Assembly (NCBI GenBank): GCA_964653075.1
Contig: CAZZAX010000176.1
Span: 1 to 11,365 of the forward strand
DNA from: NIOZ-UU13 sp964653075
Lineage (GTDB): Bacteria; Planctomycetota; Phycisphaerae; Sedimentisphaerales; Anaerobacaceae
DNA: 11,365 nt
Direction: 5' to 3'
In this document: one piece after another, positions 6,711-11,365 of the stretch
How positions within the stretch are numbered: the first letter of the stretch is position 1
Layout: each line of letters starts with the position of its first letter
Program-made: the position numbers and the translations under genes
The notes under the pieces: model-generated
The model's database searches: none
What the model saw: the letters and a program-made list of their open reading frames with translations, nothing else
Told to the model about the DNA's origin: nothing

Positions 6711-6743
6711 AACGAAGATTGCCGCGTTTTGCTCGCAATGACA
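6711..6743. repeat. ATTGC/GCAAT hairpin repeat R1
   Basis: This 33-base unit runs from AACGAAGATTGCCGCG to GCTCGCAATGACA. ATTGC and GCAAT pair around a GC-rich centre. It is one of the widespread repeats of environmental bacterial genomes. Three more copies lie within 500 bases around the GIY-YIG gene, all in the same orientation. Confidence 0.75.
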
Positions 6744-6756
6744 TTTTTTCTTAAAG

Positions 6757-6789
6757 AACGAAGATTGCCGCGCTGCGCTCGCAATGACA
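6757..6789. repeat. ATTGC/GCAAT hairpin repeat R2
   Basis: Same 33-base length as R1, with the loop CGCTGCGCTC in place of CGTTTTGCTC. It is followed by AACGTTTAAAA, similar to the tail found after the other copies. Confidence 0.78.
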
Positions 6790-6798
6790 AACGTTTAA

Positions 6799-6867
6799 AA
6801 TGAAGATTGCCGCCCCCGACAGAAAGTCAGGGGAGCCAAAATCGGGGGCAAGCTCCCAGCAATGACA
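6799..6867. repeat. ATTGC/GCAAT hairpin repeat R3, interrupted
   Basis: The left half (to ATTGCCG at 6812) and right half (GCAATGACA at 6859-6867) of the repeat are split. The 43-bp CCCCCGAC element plus CCA sits in place of the usual centre. The tail GCTATTTTAAATA then runs directly into the end of the GIY-YIG gene. Confidence 0.7.
6813..6855. repeat. 43-bp CCCCCGAC element, copy 1 (nested in R3)
   Basis: CCCCCGA (6813-6819) pairs with TCGGGGG (6842-6848), and the element ends CAAGCTC. It is exactly 43 bases, like the copies at 7252, 9248 and 9348. It lies inside the loop of R3, which suggests insertion or recombination between repeat families. Confidence 0.7.
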
Positions 6868-6873
6868 GCTATT

Positions 6874-7152
6874 TTAAATAGATAAGTCGTTCCAAAGCGG
6901 ATTAGTGTTTTCTATCAATGCAATCTTTTTGGCCCTTGAACCTGATTTAATTTTCTTCTCTGCGGCTATTGCATCATTAATGCTTCCAAATGATTCATAA
7001 TAGACTAACGTGGTAATATTATATCTTTTTGTAAACGAACAGTCTTTTTTGTCTTTGTGCTGCCGGACTCTTCTGCTTAGGTCATTAGTAACACCTGTAT
7101 AGATGACAGTCTTATTACGATTAGTCATCATGTAAAGCCAGTATTGTTTCAT
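6874..7152 (-). CDS. GIY-YIG endonuclease family protein (YhbQ/UPF0213-like)
   Basis: This 92-residue protein is a stand-alone GIY-YIG nuclease domain. WLY (5-7) and YTG (18-20) replace the two halves of the GIY...YIG motif. The catalytic arginine and histidine pattern is in RRVRQH (R28 and H32), followed by FTKRYNITTLVYYE. The metal-binding glutamate is E65 in AIAAEKKIK, and the usual NPLWNDL motif closes the domain at 84-90. Such proteins are predicted DNA nucleases whose role is mostly unknown; some have nicking or repair-linked activity. No Shine-Dalgarno sequence precedes the ATG at 7152. The stop codon lies inside TTTTAAATA, the tail of repeat R3. Repeat R4 begins 18 bases before the start codon. 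The gene is therefore fully enclosed by one repeat family and may be mobile with it. Confidence 0.9.
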   Translation of the reverse strand: MKQYWLYMMTNRNKTVIYTGVTNDLSRRVRQHKDKKDCSFTKRYNITTLVYYESFGSINDAIAAEKKIKSGSRAKKIALIENTNPLWNDLSI

Positions 7153-7170
7153 AATATTTTTAGTAATAAT

Positions 7171-7203
7171 AACGAAGATTGCCGCGCTACGCTCGCAATG
7201 ACA
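7171..7203. repeat. ATTGC/GCAAT hairpin repeat R4
   Basis: This is nearly identical to R2 (loop CTACG for CTGCG) and 33 bases long. It lies just upstream of the leftward GIY-YIG start codon. Its tail TCTGTTTTAAATA resembles the tail GCTATTTTAAATA on the other side of the gene. Confidence 0.78.
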
Positions 7204-7218
7204 TCTGTTTTAAATATA

Positions 7219-7252
7219 TCCTTCGGCTGCGCTTAGCTCCGCTGAGGATGAC
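7219..7252. repeat. CCTTCGG...GAGGATGAC dispersed repeat
   Basis: TCCTTCGGCTGCGCTTAGC and TCCGCTGAGGATGAC form a common hairpin repeat, often seen with the ATTGC/GCAAT repeat. Related fragments are at 6591-6610 and 11242-11263 in this window. Confidence 0.65.
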
Positions 7253-7294
7253 CCCCGACAGGAAAGCAAGTAAGCTCACATCGAGGATAAACTC
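7252..7294. repeat. 43-bp CCCCCGAC element, copy 2
   Basis: It starts CCCCCGACAGGAAAGCAAGT and ends GAGGATAAACTC. It is exactly 43 bases and directly abuts the GAGGATGAC repeat, so repeats of two families are again joined end to end. Confidence 0.68.
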
Positions 7295-7385
7295 TTGTGT
7301 TAACTCGTTACTTCCGGCTGTATTCGGTATGATAAGAATGCCCTGTGTTCCGCTCAATTACGTTGTTATATGGTTTATGGTTTAA

Positions 7386-8318
7386 TTACTCAAGTTTAAC
7401 ATATAGCATATCATTTTTAAAATCGATGAACATCGGATGTTTAATAAAAAAGTTATAACCTAATAATCCATCGCGTTCGGGGTATTTATAATCGACGACC
7501 ATAAAATCCAAATCAGGAATTTTGATTCCATGAAGTTTTAAATCACTTGAACTAAATATACCAACGATGGCCGGATCGTCTTGTTTAGGTATAATCAGCC
7601 CGTTTTTTTCCAGATAGTTACCAAAAGAGGATTTTAACCTTATCATTCCATAGGGCTTTTGTTCATCATCCAAAGCAATTGCCGCATTGTCTAATGCAAA
7701 TATAAAATCTTCCTCTATCGAATCCAGCCTGAGAGTTAATGTAAAACCGCCGCGATCGAATGCATTTACAGGTTTCCAGGATTGATGTCTTAGATACTTC
7801 GGCAGATATCCCAACCTGTACAGACGCATATTTCTATTCGGAAAATCTATCAGGATGTTGTAATTGTGAAGAAACCTGAAACTGATTACCCCATCAGAAG
7901 AACTCCGATATTTATGTTCCTTTGCATGAATATTTGTAAATTCCAGGTCACCAATTTTCACACGTGGTAAAATATATTCACATCCTTCGAATACGTCGCC
8001 TTTATAATTCATTGTTTTTTTTGCTTGGCCTGTATATGTTACCTCGATTTTTTCCAATGTTTTTGTCGTTAGATCGATTGACGCCCCGGGATCGCCGGTA
8101 TCCAAGAAAAGGTCCAAGGGAATCGAATCTATTAGAACAGTAATGTACGCATTTCCGTCAATGTGTCCATCTTCCAATTCTTCATTAAAGACAATTGGTA
8201 CGGACAGCAGCTCATTCGAATTATCAGAATTTTGGCATGAAATGGAAAGGTAAATGGTGAAAATAATGATAATATTCAATAAGAAAGAATTTATATGCAT
8301 TTTTCGAATTACTTTCAT
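7386..8318 (-). CDS. Lipoprotein with two retropepsin-like aspartyl protease lobes
   Basis: The 310-residue product has a hydrophobic leader (12-26) and a lipobox ending LSISC, so Cys28 is probably lipid-modified and the protein membrane-anchored. The first lobe carries a retropepsin-type active site LFLDTGDPGASI, with D73-T74-G75. It ends with DGVISFRFL and LIDFPNRNMRLY, the usual C-terminal strand of such domains. A second, similar lobe has FALDNAA (D210-N211-A212) at the matching place and ends DGLLGYNFFIKHPMFIDF. This looks like an internal duplication in which the second DTG has become DNA, so that lobe may be inactive. The function could be a periplasmic or surface protease, or a ligand-binding derivative. 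The start at 8318 is supported by AGGA at 8325-8328. The gene is AT-rich and stands alone. Confidence 0.82.
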   Translation of the reverse strand: MKVIRKMHINSFLLNIIIIFTIYLSISCQNSDNSNELLSVPIVFNEELEDGHIDGNAYITVLIDSIPLDLFLDTGDPGASIDLTTKTLEKIEVTYTGQAKKTMNYKGDVFEGCEYILPRVKIGDLEFTNIHAKEHKYRSSSDGVISFRFLHNYNILIDFPNRNMRLYRLGYLPKYLRHQSWKPVNAFDRGGFTLTLRLDSIEEDFIFALDNAAIALDDEQKPYGMIRLKSSFGNYLEKNGLIIPKQDDPAIVGIFSSSDLKLHGIKIPDLDFMVVDYKYPERDGLLGYNFFIKHPMFIDFKNDMLYVKLE

Positions 8319-8338
8319 TTTTTGTCCTAATTATTACT

Positions 8339-8372
8339 TTCCGTATAACAATGTTTATATGGTTCCGTATAA
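8339..8372 (-). promoter_or_regulatory. Direct repeats upstream of the lipoprotein gene
   Basis: TTATACGGAA occurs twice on the minus strand, at 8339-8348 and 8363-8372, 24 bases apart and 21-54 bases before the start codon. Spacing near two helical turns would suit a dimeric regulator. A promoter here is likely but its boxes are not clear. Confidence 0.3.
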
Positions 8373-8411
8373 AACGACAAACAGTTTCGCGCTTCGTTAA
8401 ATCATATCCAG

Positions 8412-8480
8412 TGTTGTTTCCGCTCCCGGGTGATTCACGCCTTCAGTGGTAAAAATAACGAATAGAAACGGAAAATGCAA
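8412..8480. repeat. 73-base dispersed repeat, copy 2
   Basis: TGTTGTTTCCGCTCCCGG, TCACGCCTTCAGTGGT, AAAATAACGAA and GAAAATGCAAA correspond to 6622-6694. The two copies flank the GIY-YIG and lipoprotein genes as direct repeats. Confidence 0.55.
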
Positions 8481-8496
8481 AGTTATTTTTAGAGAA

Positions 8497-8539
8497 TTAG
8501 TTAATTGGAGACTGGTTAATTTGTTAATTGTTTAATTAG
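8497..8539. repeat. AT-rich TTAGTTAATT repeat
   Basis: TTAGTTAATTGGAGACTGG, TTAATTTGTTAATTG and TTTAATTAG are variants of one short motif. A shorter copy (TTAGTTAATTAGAGATTGG, then TTAATTAG) is at 9192-9218. It is non-coding. Confidence 0.5.
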
Positions 8540-8653
8540 AGGGATATCAGGTCAAGCACTTATCGAATGATTATTTATGAGTGATGATTTATTATTGGGT
8601 CTGGGATTCCACTAAGGACATGCGAGGACAACAAGATTATGGATTATTGGCAA

Positions 8654-8673
8654 GGGCGGTTCGCGAACCGCCC
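8654..8673. repeat. Perfect 20-bp palindrome of a widespread repeat
   Basis: GGGCGGTTCG and CGAACCGCCC are exact reverse complements with no spacer, flanked by GGCAA and CTACAAC. The same palindrome family is common in many bacterial genomes. It lies 29 bases after the stop of the leftward small membrane protein gene, with no T-tract, so it is better called a repeat than a terminator. Confidence 0.65.
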
Positions 8674-8701
8674 CTACAACGATAATGGAAACAAAATAAC
8701 T

Positions 8702-8950
8702 CTACGGCTGTGCTGCAAACCGCAAGAGGGTGCCAAGTAATACCAAGACAAAACCGATCACGAACTTGAGTGCCGGACGCCATGCGTCACCGAAGTGTAA
8801 AATGAGAAAAATTGGCGAGACGATCGGAAAGAAAAGCACGCCGAGTCCCCACCACGCGCTCTCCTCGAATGCGACTATGACGAAACTCGCGCCACCGACA
8901 ATTGTAATAATCACACCAATGACGAGAACGGTGATTGCGATTGTGTTCAT
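8702..8950 (-). CDS. Small membrane protein with three predicted transmembrane segments
   Basis: The 82-residue protein starts MNTIAITVLVIGVIITIVGG. It has hydrophobic segments at about 4-27, 33-51 and 59-76, separated by AFEESAWW and LHFGDAWRPA. I know similar short hypothetical membrane proteins from varied bacteria but no function. The frame stays open upstream to 9100, but the start at 8950 is preferred because GAGG sits four bases before it and the hydrophobic protein begins there; the upstream extension looks unlike protein. It is a single gene in repeat DNA, with a palindromic repeat just after its stop. Confidence 0.7.
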   Translation of the reverse strand: MNTIAITVLVIGVIITIVGGASFVIVAFEESAWWGLGVLFFPIVSPIFLILHFGDAWRPALKFVIGFVLVLLGTLLRFAAQP

Positions 8951-9247
8951 TTTACCTCGAAAAAATGAATGTACGTCTTTGAACGAAACGCCGGAACAAA
9001 TATATGACAACTCAAACCACCCGCTTAATGAAATATACTCGTTTTGTAGCTGGCAGGCAAAGAAAAAAACAGATCGATAGAGAGATAACGGCATGGGCAC
9101 CTATGGCACAAGCACCTTGGGCACGAGCTAAAGTCCATCCTACCCTCCGACAGAAAAGCAAATGAATTTTAGAGAATACCTATGGTACAAGTTAGTTAAT
9201 TAGAGATTGGTTAATTAGAAAGAAAAAGGGTATAAGTACATTTCTAC
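8951..9247. other. Intergenic region after the small membrane gene's start
   Basis: No gene is supported. It contains the related strings GGGCACCTATGGCAC and TTGGGCACG (9099-9125), a degenerate start of the 43-bp element (CCCTCCGACAGAAAAGC near 9139), and an AT-rich TTAGTTAATT repeat (9192-9218). Confidence 0.45.
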
Positions 9248-9290
9248 CCCCCGGCAGGAAAGCAAGTAGGCAGACACCGAGGACAAGCTC
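9248..9290. repeat. 43-bp CCCCCGAC element, copy 3
   Basis: It begins CCCCCGGCAGGAAAGCAAGT, ends GAGGACAAGCTC and is exactly 43 bases. It is followed at once by the TTATA-loop hairpin repeat, so the two families are adjacent here. Confidence 0.68.
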
Positions 9291-9291
9291 T

Positions 9292-9325
9292 GGCCAGCAT
9301 GAGGTGCCTTATAGGCACGTAGATA
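9292..9325. repeat. TTATA-loop hairpin repeat, copy 3
   Basis: It is identical over 34 bases to 3584-3617: GGCCAGCATGAG, the hairpin GTGCC-TTATA-GGCAC at 9304-9318, then GTAGATA. Confidence 0.7.
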
Positions 9326-9347
9326 TTCGCAGGCACGAAGCCCCCGA

Positions 9348-9390
9348 CCCCCGGCAGACAAGCAAGTAAGCACACACCGAGGGTAAACTC
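9348..9390. repeat. 43-bp CCCCCGAC element, copy 4
   Basis: It begins CCCCCGGCAGACAAGCAAGT, ends GAGGGTAAACTC and is exactly 43 bases. It lies just before the tandem array. Its last twelve bases resemble the unit of the satellite at 9504-9557. Confidence 0.68.
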
Positions 9391-9409
9391 AAAAGCAAGT
9401 GAGCTAATA

Positions 9410-9499
9410 TTCCCCTGCTGCGAGTCAGGTGAGCAGCTCTTCCCCTGTTGCGCGCCAAGTTAGCAGCACCTCCCCTGTTGCGCGTCAAGGGAGCAGTTC
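9410..9499. repeat. Three 30-bp tandem repeats
   Basis: Three units of exactly 30 bases start at 9410, 9440 and 9470. Each opens (T/C)TCCCCTG(C/T)TGCG and closes AGCAG plus three or so variable bases. Within each unit GCTGC or GTTGC can pair with GCAGC or GCAG, giving a small hairpin per unit. They are contiguous, so this is not a CRISPR array. Confidence 0.75.
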
Positions 9500-9503
9500 T
9501 CGG

Positions 9504-9557
9504 GGATAAACTCGGATAAACTCCGGACAAGCTCTGGATAAACTCCGGGTAAACTCC
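9504..9557. repeat. 11-bp GGATAAACTCC satellite
   Basis: Five units follow one another at 9504, 9514, 9525, 9536 and 9547: GGATAAACTC, GGATAAACTCC, GGACAAGCTCT, GGATAAACTCC and GGGTAAACTCC. The variants match the different 3' ends of the 43-bp element (GGATAAACTC, GGACAAGCTC, GGGTAAACTC). This suggests the satellite derives from that element. Confidence 0.75.
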
Positions 9558-9798
9558 GGAGTAATTAAAACGCGTGCGAACCGCAGGCAGCACGGAGAGA
9601 CAGGCTGCGCTTGCTCATTGGCTGCCACCCGTCGAAGAATCTATTCAAATATTTGCCAGGAGGGCCTGCTATGCTTTTTTACCATCCTTTAAAGGAAGAT
9701 CATGGAATATAATAACCAGAGTCAAGGCTACACAACTGATTGTAGTAAATGGACATGGAGCGAGGCCTAATTATTGATTAGAAAAATCATCTTATCAT

Positions 9799-9827
9799 TT
9801 GATTTTAGATTAGGAATGATATATATT
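9799..9827 (+). promoter_or_regulatory. Probable sigma-70-type promoter of the two-gene operon
   Basis: TTGATT (9799-9804) and TATATT (9822-9827) are separated by 17 bases, the ideal spacing. The predicted start is near 9834, giving a leader of about 37 bases to the ATG at 9871. Confidence 0.48.
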
Positions 9828-9831
9828 ATCG

Positions 9832-9848
9832 CTTGTTTTATAAACAAG
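9832..9848 (+). promoter_or_regulatory. Inverted repeat at the predicted start site (operator-like)
   Basis: CTTGTTT-TAT-AAACAAG is a perfect 7-bp inverted repeat directly over the expected transcription start. A repressor bound here would block initiation. Alternatively it is a small 5' hairpin in the leader. Confidence 0.4.
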
Positions 9849-9870
9849 TATTTATCGTTAGGACATTATT

Positions 9871-10269
9871 ATGGTTCGCGACGTAGAAAAAAGTGATTAT
9901 ATTAAAAAATCTGCAAGACGTTTATGTAAGAACCGCAGCTATTACAATCCAAAGGGTGGTGTGGAAAAAGAAATTATCGACGATATCAAACGAAGAGATT
10001 ATGTGAAGCAATTAGTGTTAGAAGTAATATCCTCGCTCCAAGGTAAGGACGTAAAGATCCGTATAGGGGCAGCTGAAATCCTGGGGGTAATTACGCCTGC
10101 ATCAATGTTAACCATTGTGCCGGAAGAATTAAAGAAGCACCTTGATGACAATTCTATTCGTGAATATGTTTATGGCGGACTCCAAGGGGATGAGTATGAC
10201 ATGAAAACTGTTGATGAATGCTGTAGGGAGTCTATTGAAAAAATTAATAAATTGGTGTTTGAAGATTAA
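9871..10269 (+). CDS. Hypothetical protein, helical, 132 residues
   Basis: I do not recognise the family. The sequence is charged and largely helical, with a basic N-terminal part (KKSARRLCKNRSYYNPKGG). A pair of helices follows (EIIDDIKRRDYVKQLVLEVI, then IRIGAAEILGVI), with an alpha-solenoid or HEAT-like look. The C-terminus is acidic and holds a CC pair (DECCRESIEKINKL). There is no signal peptide or membrane segment. AGGA at 9860-9863, seven bases before the ATG, supports the start. The stop is two bases before the next gene's ATG, so the two genes are almost certainly co-transcribed and probably translationally coupled. A partner or regulatory role for the nucleotidyltransferase is possible but unproven. 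Confidence 0.78.
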   Translation: MVRDVEKSDYIKKSARRLCKNRSYYNPKGGVEKEIIDDIKRRDYVKQLVLEVISSLQGKDVKIRIGAAEILGVITPASMLTIVPEELKKHLDDNSIREYVYGGLQGDEYDMKTVDECCRESIEKINKLVFED

Positions 10270-10271
10270 TT

Positions 10272-11177
10272 ATGGAAAAAGCTATTGCCATTCTGGCAGC
10301 AGGTATTGGTAGTCGATACGGTGGATTCAAACAAATGGACCCTGTAGGTCCCAGTGGGGAATTCATAATTGACTATTCTGTTTTTGATGCGATTAGGGCG
10401 GGATTTAATAAAGTTGTCTTCATAATACGGCGGGACATTGAAAAGGAGTTCAGAGCAAGTATTGGAGACCGTGTTTCAAAGAAAATAGATACTTACTATA
10501 CCTTCCAGGAGCTTGATGATTTGCCGGAAGGGATTGAAGCCAATCCAGAACGAACAAAACCATGGGGTACTGTACAAGCTATCTTATCTTGTGAAAGTAT
10601 TATCAAGTTTCCATTCGCAGTGATCAATGCAGATGATTTTTATGGGGAAGAATCTTATAGAGTAATATCTCAGTATCTAGAAAAAATCTCCTTTAGCGAC
10701 GTAAATGCATGCATGGCGGGATTTCAGCTGGGTCATACTCTGTCGAATCACGGAAGTGTGACGCGAGGTATTTGTCAATCAGATGAGAATGACATGCTAA
10801 AAACGATTGTCGAGACATCAGGTGTTTGCTATGAAGGCGATAAAATTGTATGTAAAGATTTGTTTGAAAACAAGGAAACACTCAACAAAGATGATCTTGT
10901 CTCAATGAATATATGGGGATTCCATCCTGTGTTATTTGAGATTTTCAAAGAAGAATTTACTCTCTTTCTGCAATCACATGCAAAAGAATTAAAAGACGAA
11001 CTTATTATATCAACAACAGTGAATCGTTTAGTTGCCAAAGCAAAAGTCTCAGTTAAAGTGTTAAGTACTTCAAGTAATTGGTTCGGAGTAACAAACCCTG
11101 AAGACAAGAGTGAAGTTGTAAGAAAAATTAACGACCTGATTAAATCGGGGGAATACCCGGATAATCTTTGGACATAA
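10272..11177 (+). CDS. Sugar-phosphate nucleotidyltransferase family protein
   Basis: This 301-residue protein is a GT-A-fold nucleotidyltransferase that would join a nucleoside triphosphate and a sugar phosphate (or similar) to give an NDP-activated product. The nucleotide-binding loop LAAGIGSRYGG (8-18) with K20 is clear, followed by PVGPSGEFIIDYSVFDA. GTVQAIL (99-105) contacts the base, NADDFYG (119-125) holds the metal-binding aspartates, and GSVTRG (161-166) lies in the sugar-binding part. KDELIISTTVNRL and WFGVTNPEDKSEV near the end are also typical of this subgroup. The exact substrate cannot be told. Related genes often sit beside aminoglycoside-phosphotransferase-like kinases or lipopolysaccharide genes; none is visible here. 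No ribosome site is evident two bases after the upstream stop, consistent with coupling. Confidence 0.88.
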   Translation: MEKAIAILAAGIGSRYGGFKQMDPVGPSGEFIIDYSVFDAIRAGFNKVVFIIRRDIEKEFRASIGDRVSKKIDTYYTFQELDDLPEGIEANPERTKPWGTVQAILSCESIIKFPFAVINADDFYGEESYRVISQYLEKISFSDVNACMAGFQLGHTLSNHGSVTRGICQSDENDMLKTIVETSGVCYEGDKIVCKDLFENKETLNKDDLVSMNIWGFHPVLFEIFKEEFTLFLQSHAKELKDELIISTTVNRLVAKAKVSVKVLSTSSNWFGVTNPEDKSEVVRKINDLIKSGEYPDNLWT

Positions 11178-11200
11178 GAGTAATAACATACACCTTAATC

Positions 11201-11227
11201 CAAGTAGAACTTTAGCAAATCTACTTG
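11201..11227 (+). terminator. Hairpin after the nucleotidyltransferase gene
   Basis: CAAGTAGA (11201-11208) and TCTACTTG (11220-11227) form a perfect 8-bp stem with an 11-base loop, 23 bases after the stop. The stem is AT-rich and no clear U-tract follows, so termination would be weak; it may instead protect the mRNA end. Confidence 0.35.
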
Positions 11228-11241
11228 TTGCCCATTCGACC

Positions 11242-11263
11242 CATTCGACTGCGCTCAGGACAG
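11242..11263. repeat. CATTCGACTGCGCTCAGGAC dispersed repeat fragment
   Basis: This is the reverse of the common CCTGAGCGCAGTCGAA repeat. A short CCCATTCGA duplication precedes it, and it runs directly into the 104-base element at the window end. Confidence 0.55.
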
Positions 11264-11365
11264 GGTTTGTATTGGCTTTGATTGGGTTTGTTTTTTCTCC
11301 CCGCCAGCGGAATAAATTGTTATAACCTAAAGTATAATAGATGTTTACGTTCATTTTTGGCCTTT
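11263..11365. repeat. Second copy of the post-dprA repeat, running to the window edge
   Basis: It matches 2725-2828 closely: GGGTTTGTATTGGCTTTG, TTTTTTCTCCCCGCCAGCGG, AATAAATTGTTATA and TTCATTTTTGGCCTTT appear in the same order and orientation. The copy may continue beyond the window. Confidence 0.75.

Larger units (their letters stand above)
6409..6873. other. Repeat-filled spacer between the DUF2971 and GIY-YIG genes
   Basis: No gene is supported. From left to right the stretch holds an inverted repeat (6454-6483), the hairpin CCGCC-TTC-GGCGG (6564-6576), a fragment TCCTGAGTTCAATCGAAGGA (6591-6610) of a common dispersed repeat, a 73-base segment repeated near 8412, and the start of the ATTGC...GCAAT repeat cluster. 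Confidence 0.6.
9558..9870. other. Spacer before the two-gene operon
   Basis: It contains GTGCGAACCG (also near 3730) and otherwise no known element until the promoter region near 9799. One 22-codon frame at 9702-9770 has a ribosome-site-like AAAGGAAG a few bases upstream (MEYNNQSQGYTTD..., ending WTWSEA). It may be a small peptide or a gene remnant; support is weak. Confidence 0.3.

Noticed and set aside
7179..7385. Rightward 68-codon frame after repeat R4
   Set aside because: It begins inside the repeats, and its start (MPRYARND) is the typical translation of the ATTGC/GCAAT repeat, so it is not a gene.
8654..8673. Terminator for the small membrane protein gene
   Set aside because: The palindrome has no T-tract in the leftward direction and is a known type of widespread dispersed repeat, so it was listed as a repeat.
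8951..9100. N-terminal extension of the small membrane protein
   Set aside because: The frame is open, but the start at 8950 has a GAGG site and the hydrophobic protein begins there; the extension lacks a ribosome site and looks like translated spacer.
9410..9499. CRISPR-like array
   Set aside because: The three 30-bp units are directly adjacent with no unique spacers, and no cas genes are present.
9309..9593. Leftward frame of 94 codons across the tandem array
   Set aside because: Its internal peptide repeats (NRGGAAN, NRGRAAH, SRGILAH) simply reflect the 30-bp DNA repeats, which keep frame because 30 is a multiple of three. No start signal is present.
11070..11354. Leftward 94-codon frame at the right edge
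   Set aside because: It overlaps the nucleotidyltransferase end antisense and otherwise translates the dispersed repeat; the peptide resembles the one from 2548-3117.

Overview
The window looks like accessory chromosome from an uncultured planctomycete, most likely of the Phycisphaerae/Sedimentisphaerales type. This is an inference. It rests on a secreted LamG protein followed by a module ending in YYWRIDEVN (a style common in those genomes), on very repeat-rich intergenic DNA, and on short hairpin repeats of kinds I know from planctomycete and other environmental genomes. No rRNA, tRNA, insertion sequence or true CRISPR array is visible.

Left part (1-2624): a GC-rich secreted LamG protein is cut by the left edge and reads leftward. 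A 420-base spacer separates it from the divergent gene dprA (DNA-processing protein, ssDNA and RecA loading). These two genes look like host backbone. From 2625 to 3886 there is no convincing gene. That stretch holds a 150-bp repeat and its partial copy, a strong terminator hairpin that may end a small RNA, a G-rich tract with quadruplex potential, TTATA-loop hairpins and a 93-bp segment bounded by inverted repeats.

Middle part (3887-8318, mostly AT-rich, leftward genes): a winged-helix plus PD-(D/E)XK nuclease-like protein of unknown family; a DUF2971 protein; a small GIY-YIG endonuclease embedded in a cluster of dispersed hairpin repeats; and a lipoprotein with two retropepsin-like lobes. 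The first two are compatible with a small defence module, but no partner gene proves this. The GIY-YIG gene and its repeats are the best candidate for an under-described mobile or repeat-associated system.

Right part (8319-11365): a dispersed palindrome, a three-TM small membrane protein, and then about 900 bases of repeats, including a 3 x 30-bp tandem array and an 11-bp satellite. A rightward two-gene operon follows: an unknown 132-residue protein and a sugar-phosphate nucleotidyltransferase. It has a plausible sigma-70-type promoter with an inverted repeat at the expected start site. The window ends inside a second copy of the repeat seen after dprA.

The strongest theme is the density and nesting of short repeats. 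A 43-bp element occurs four times at identical length, once inside the loop of another hairpin repeat beside the GIY-YIG gene. Its 3' end resembles the unit of the 11-bp satellite.
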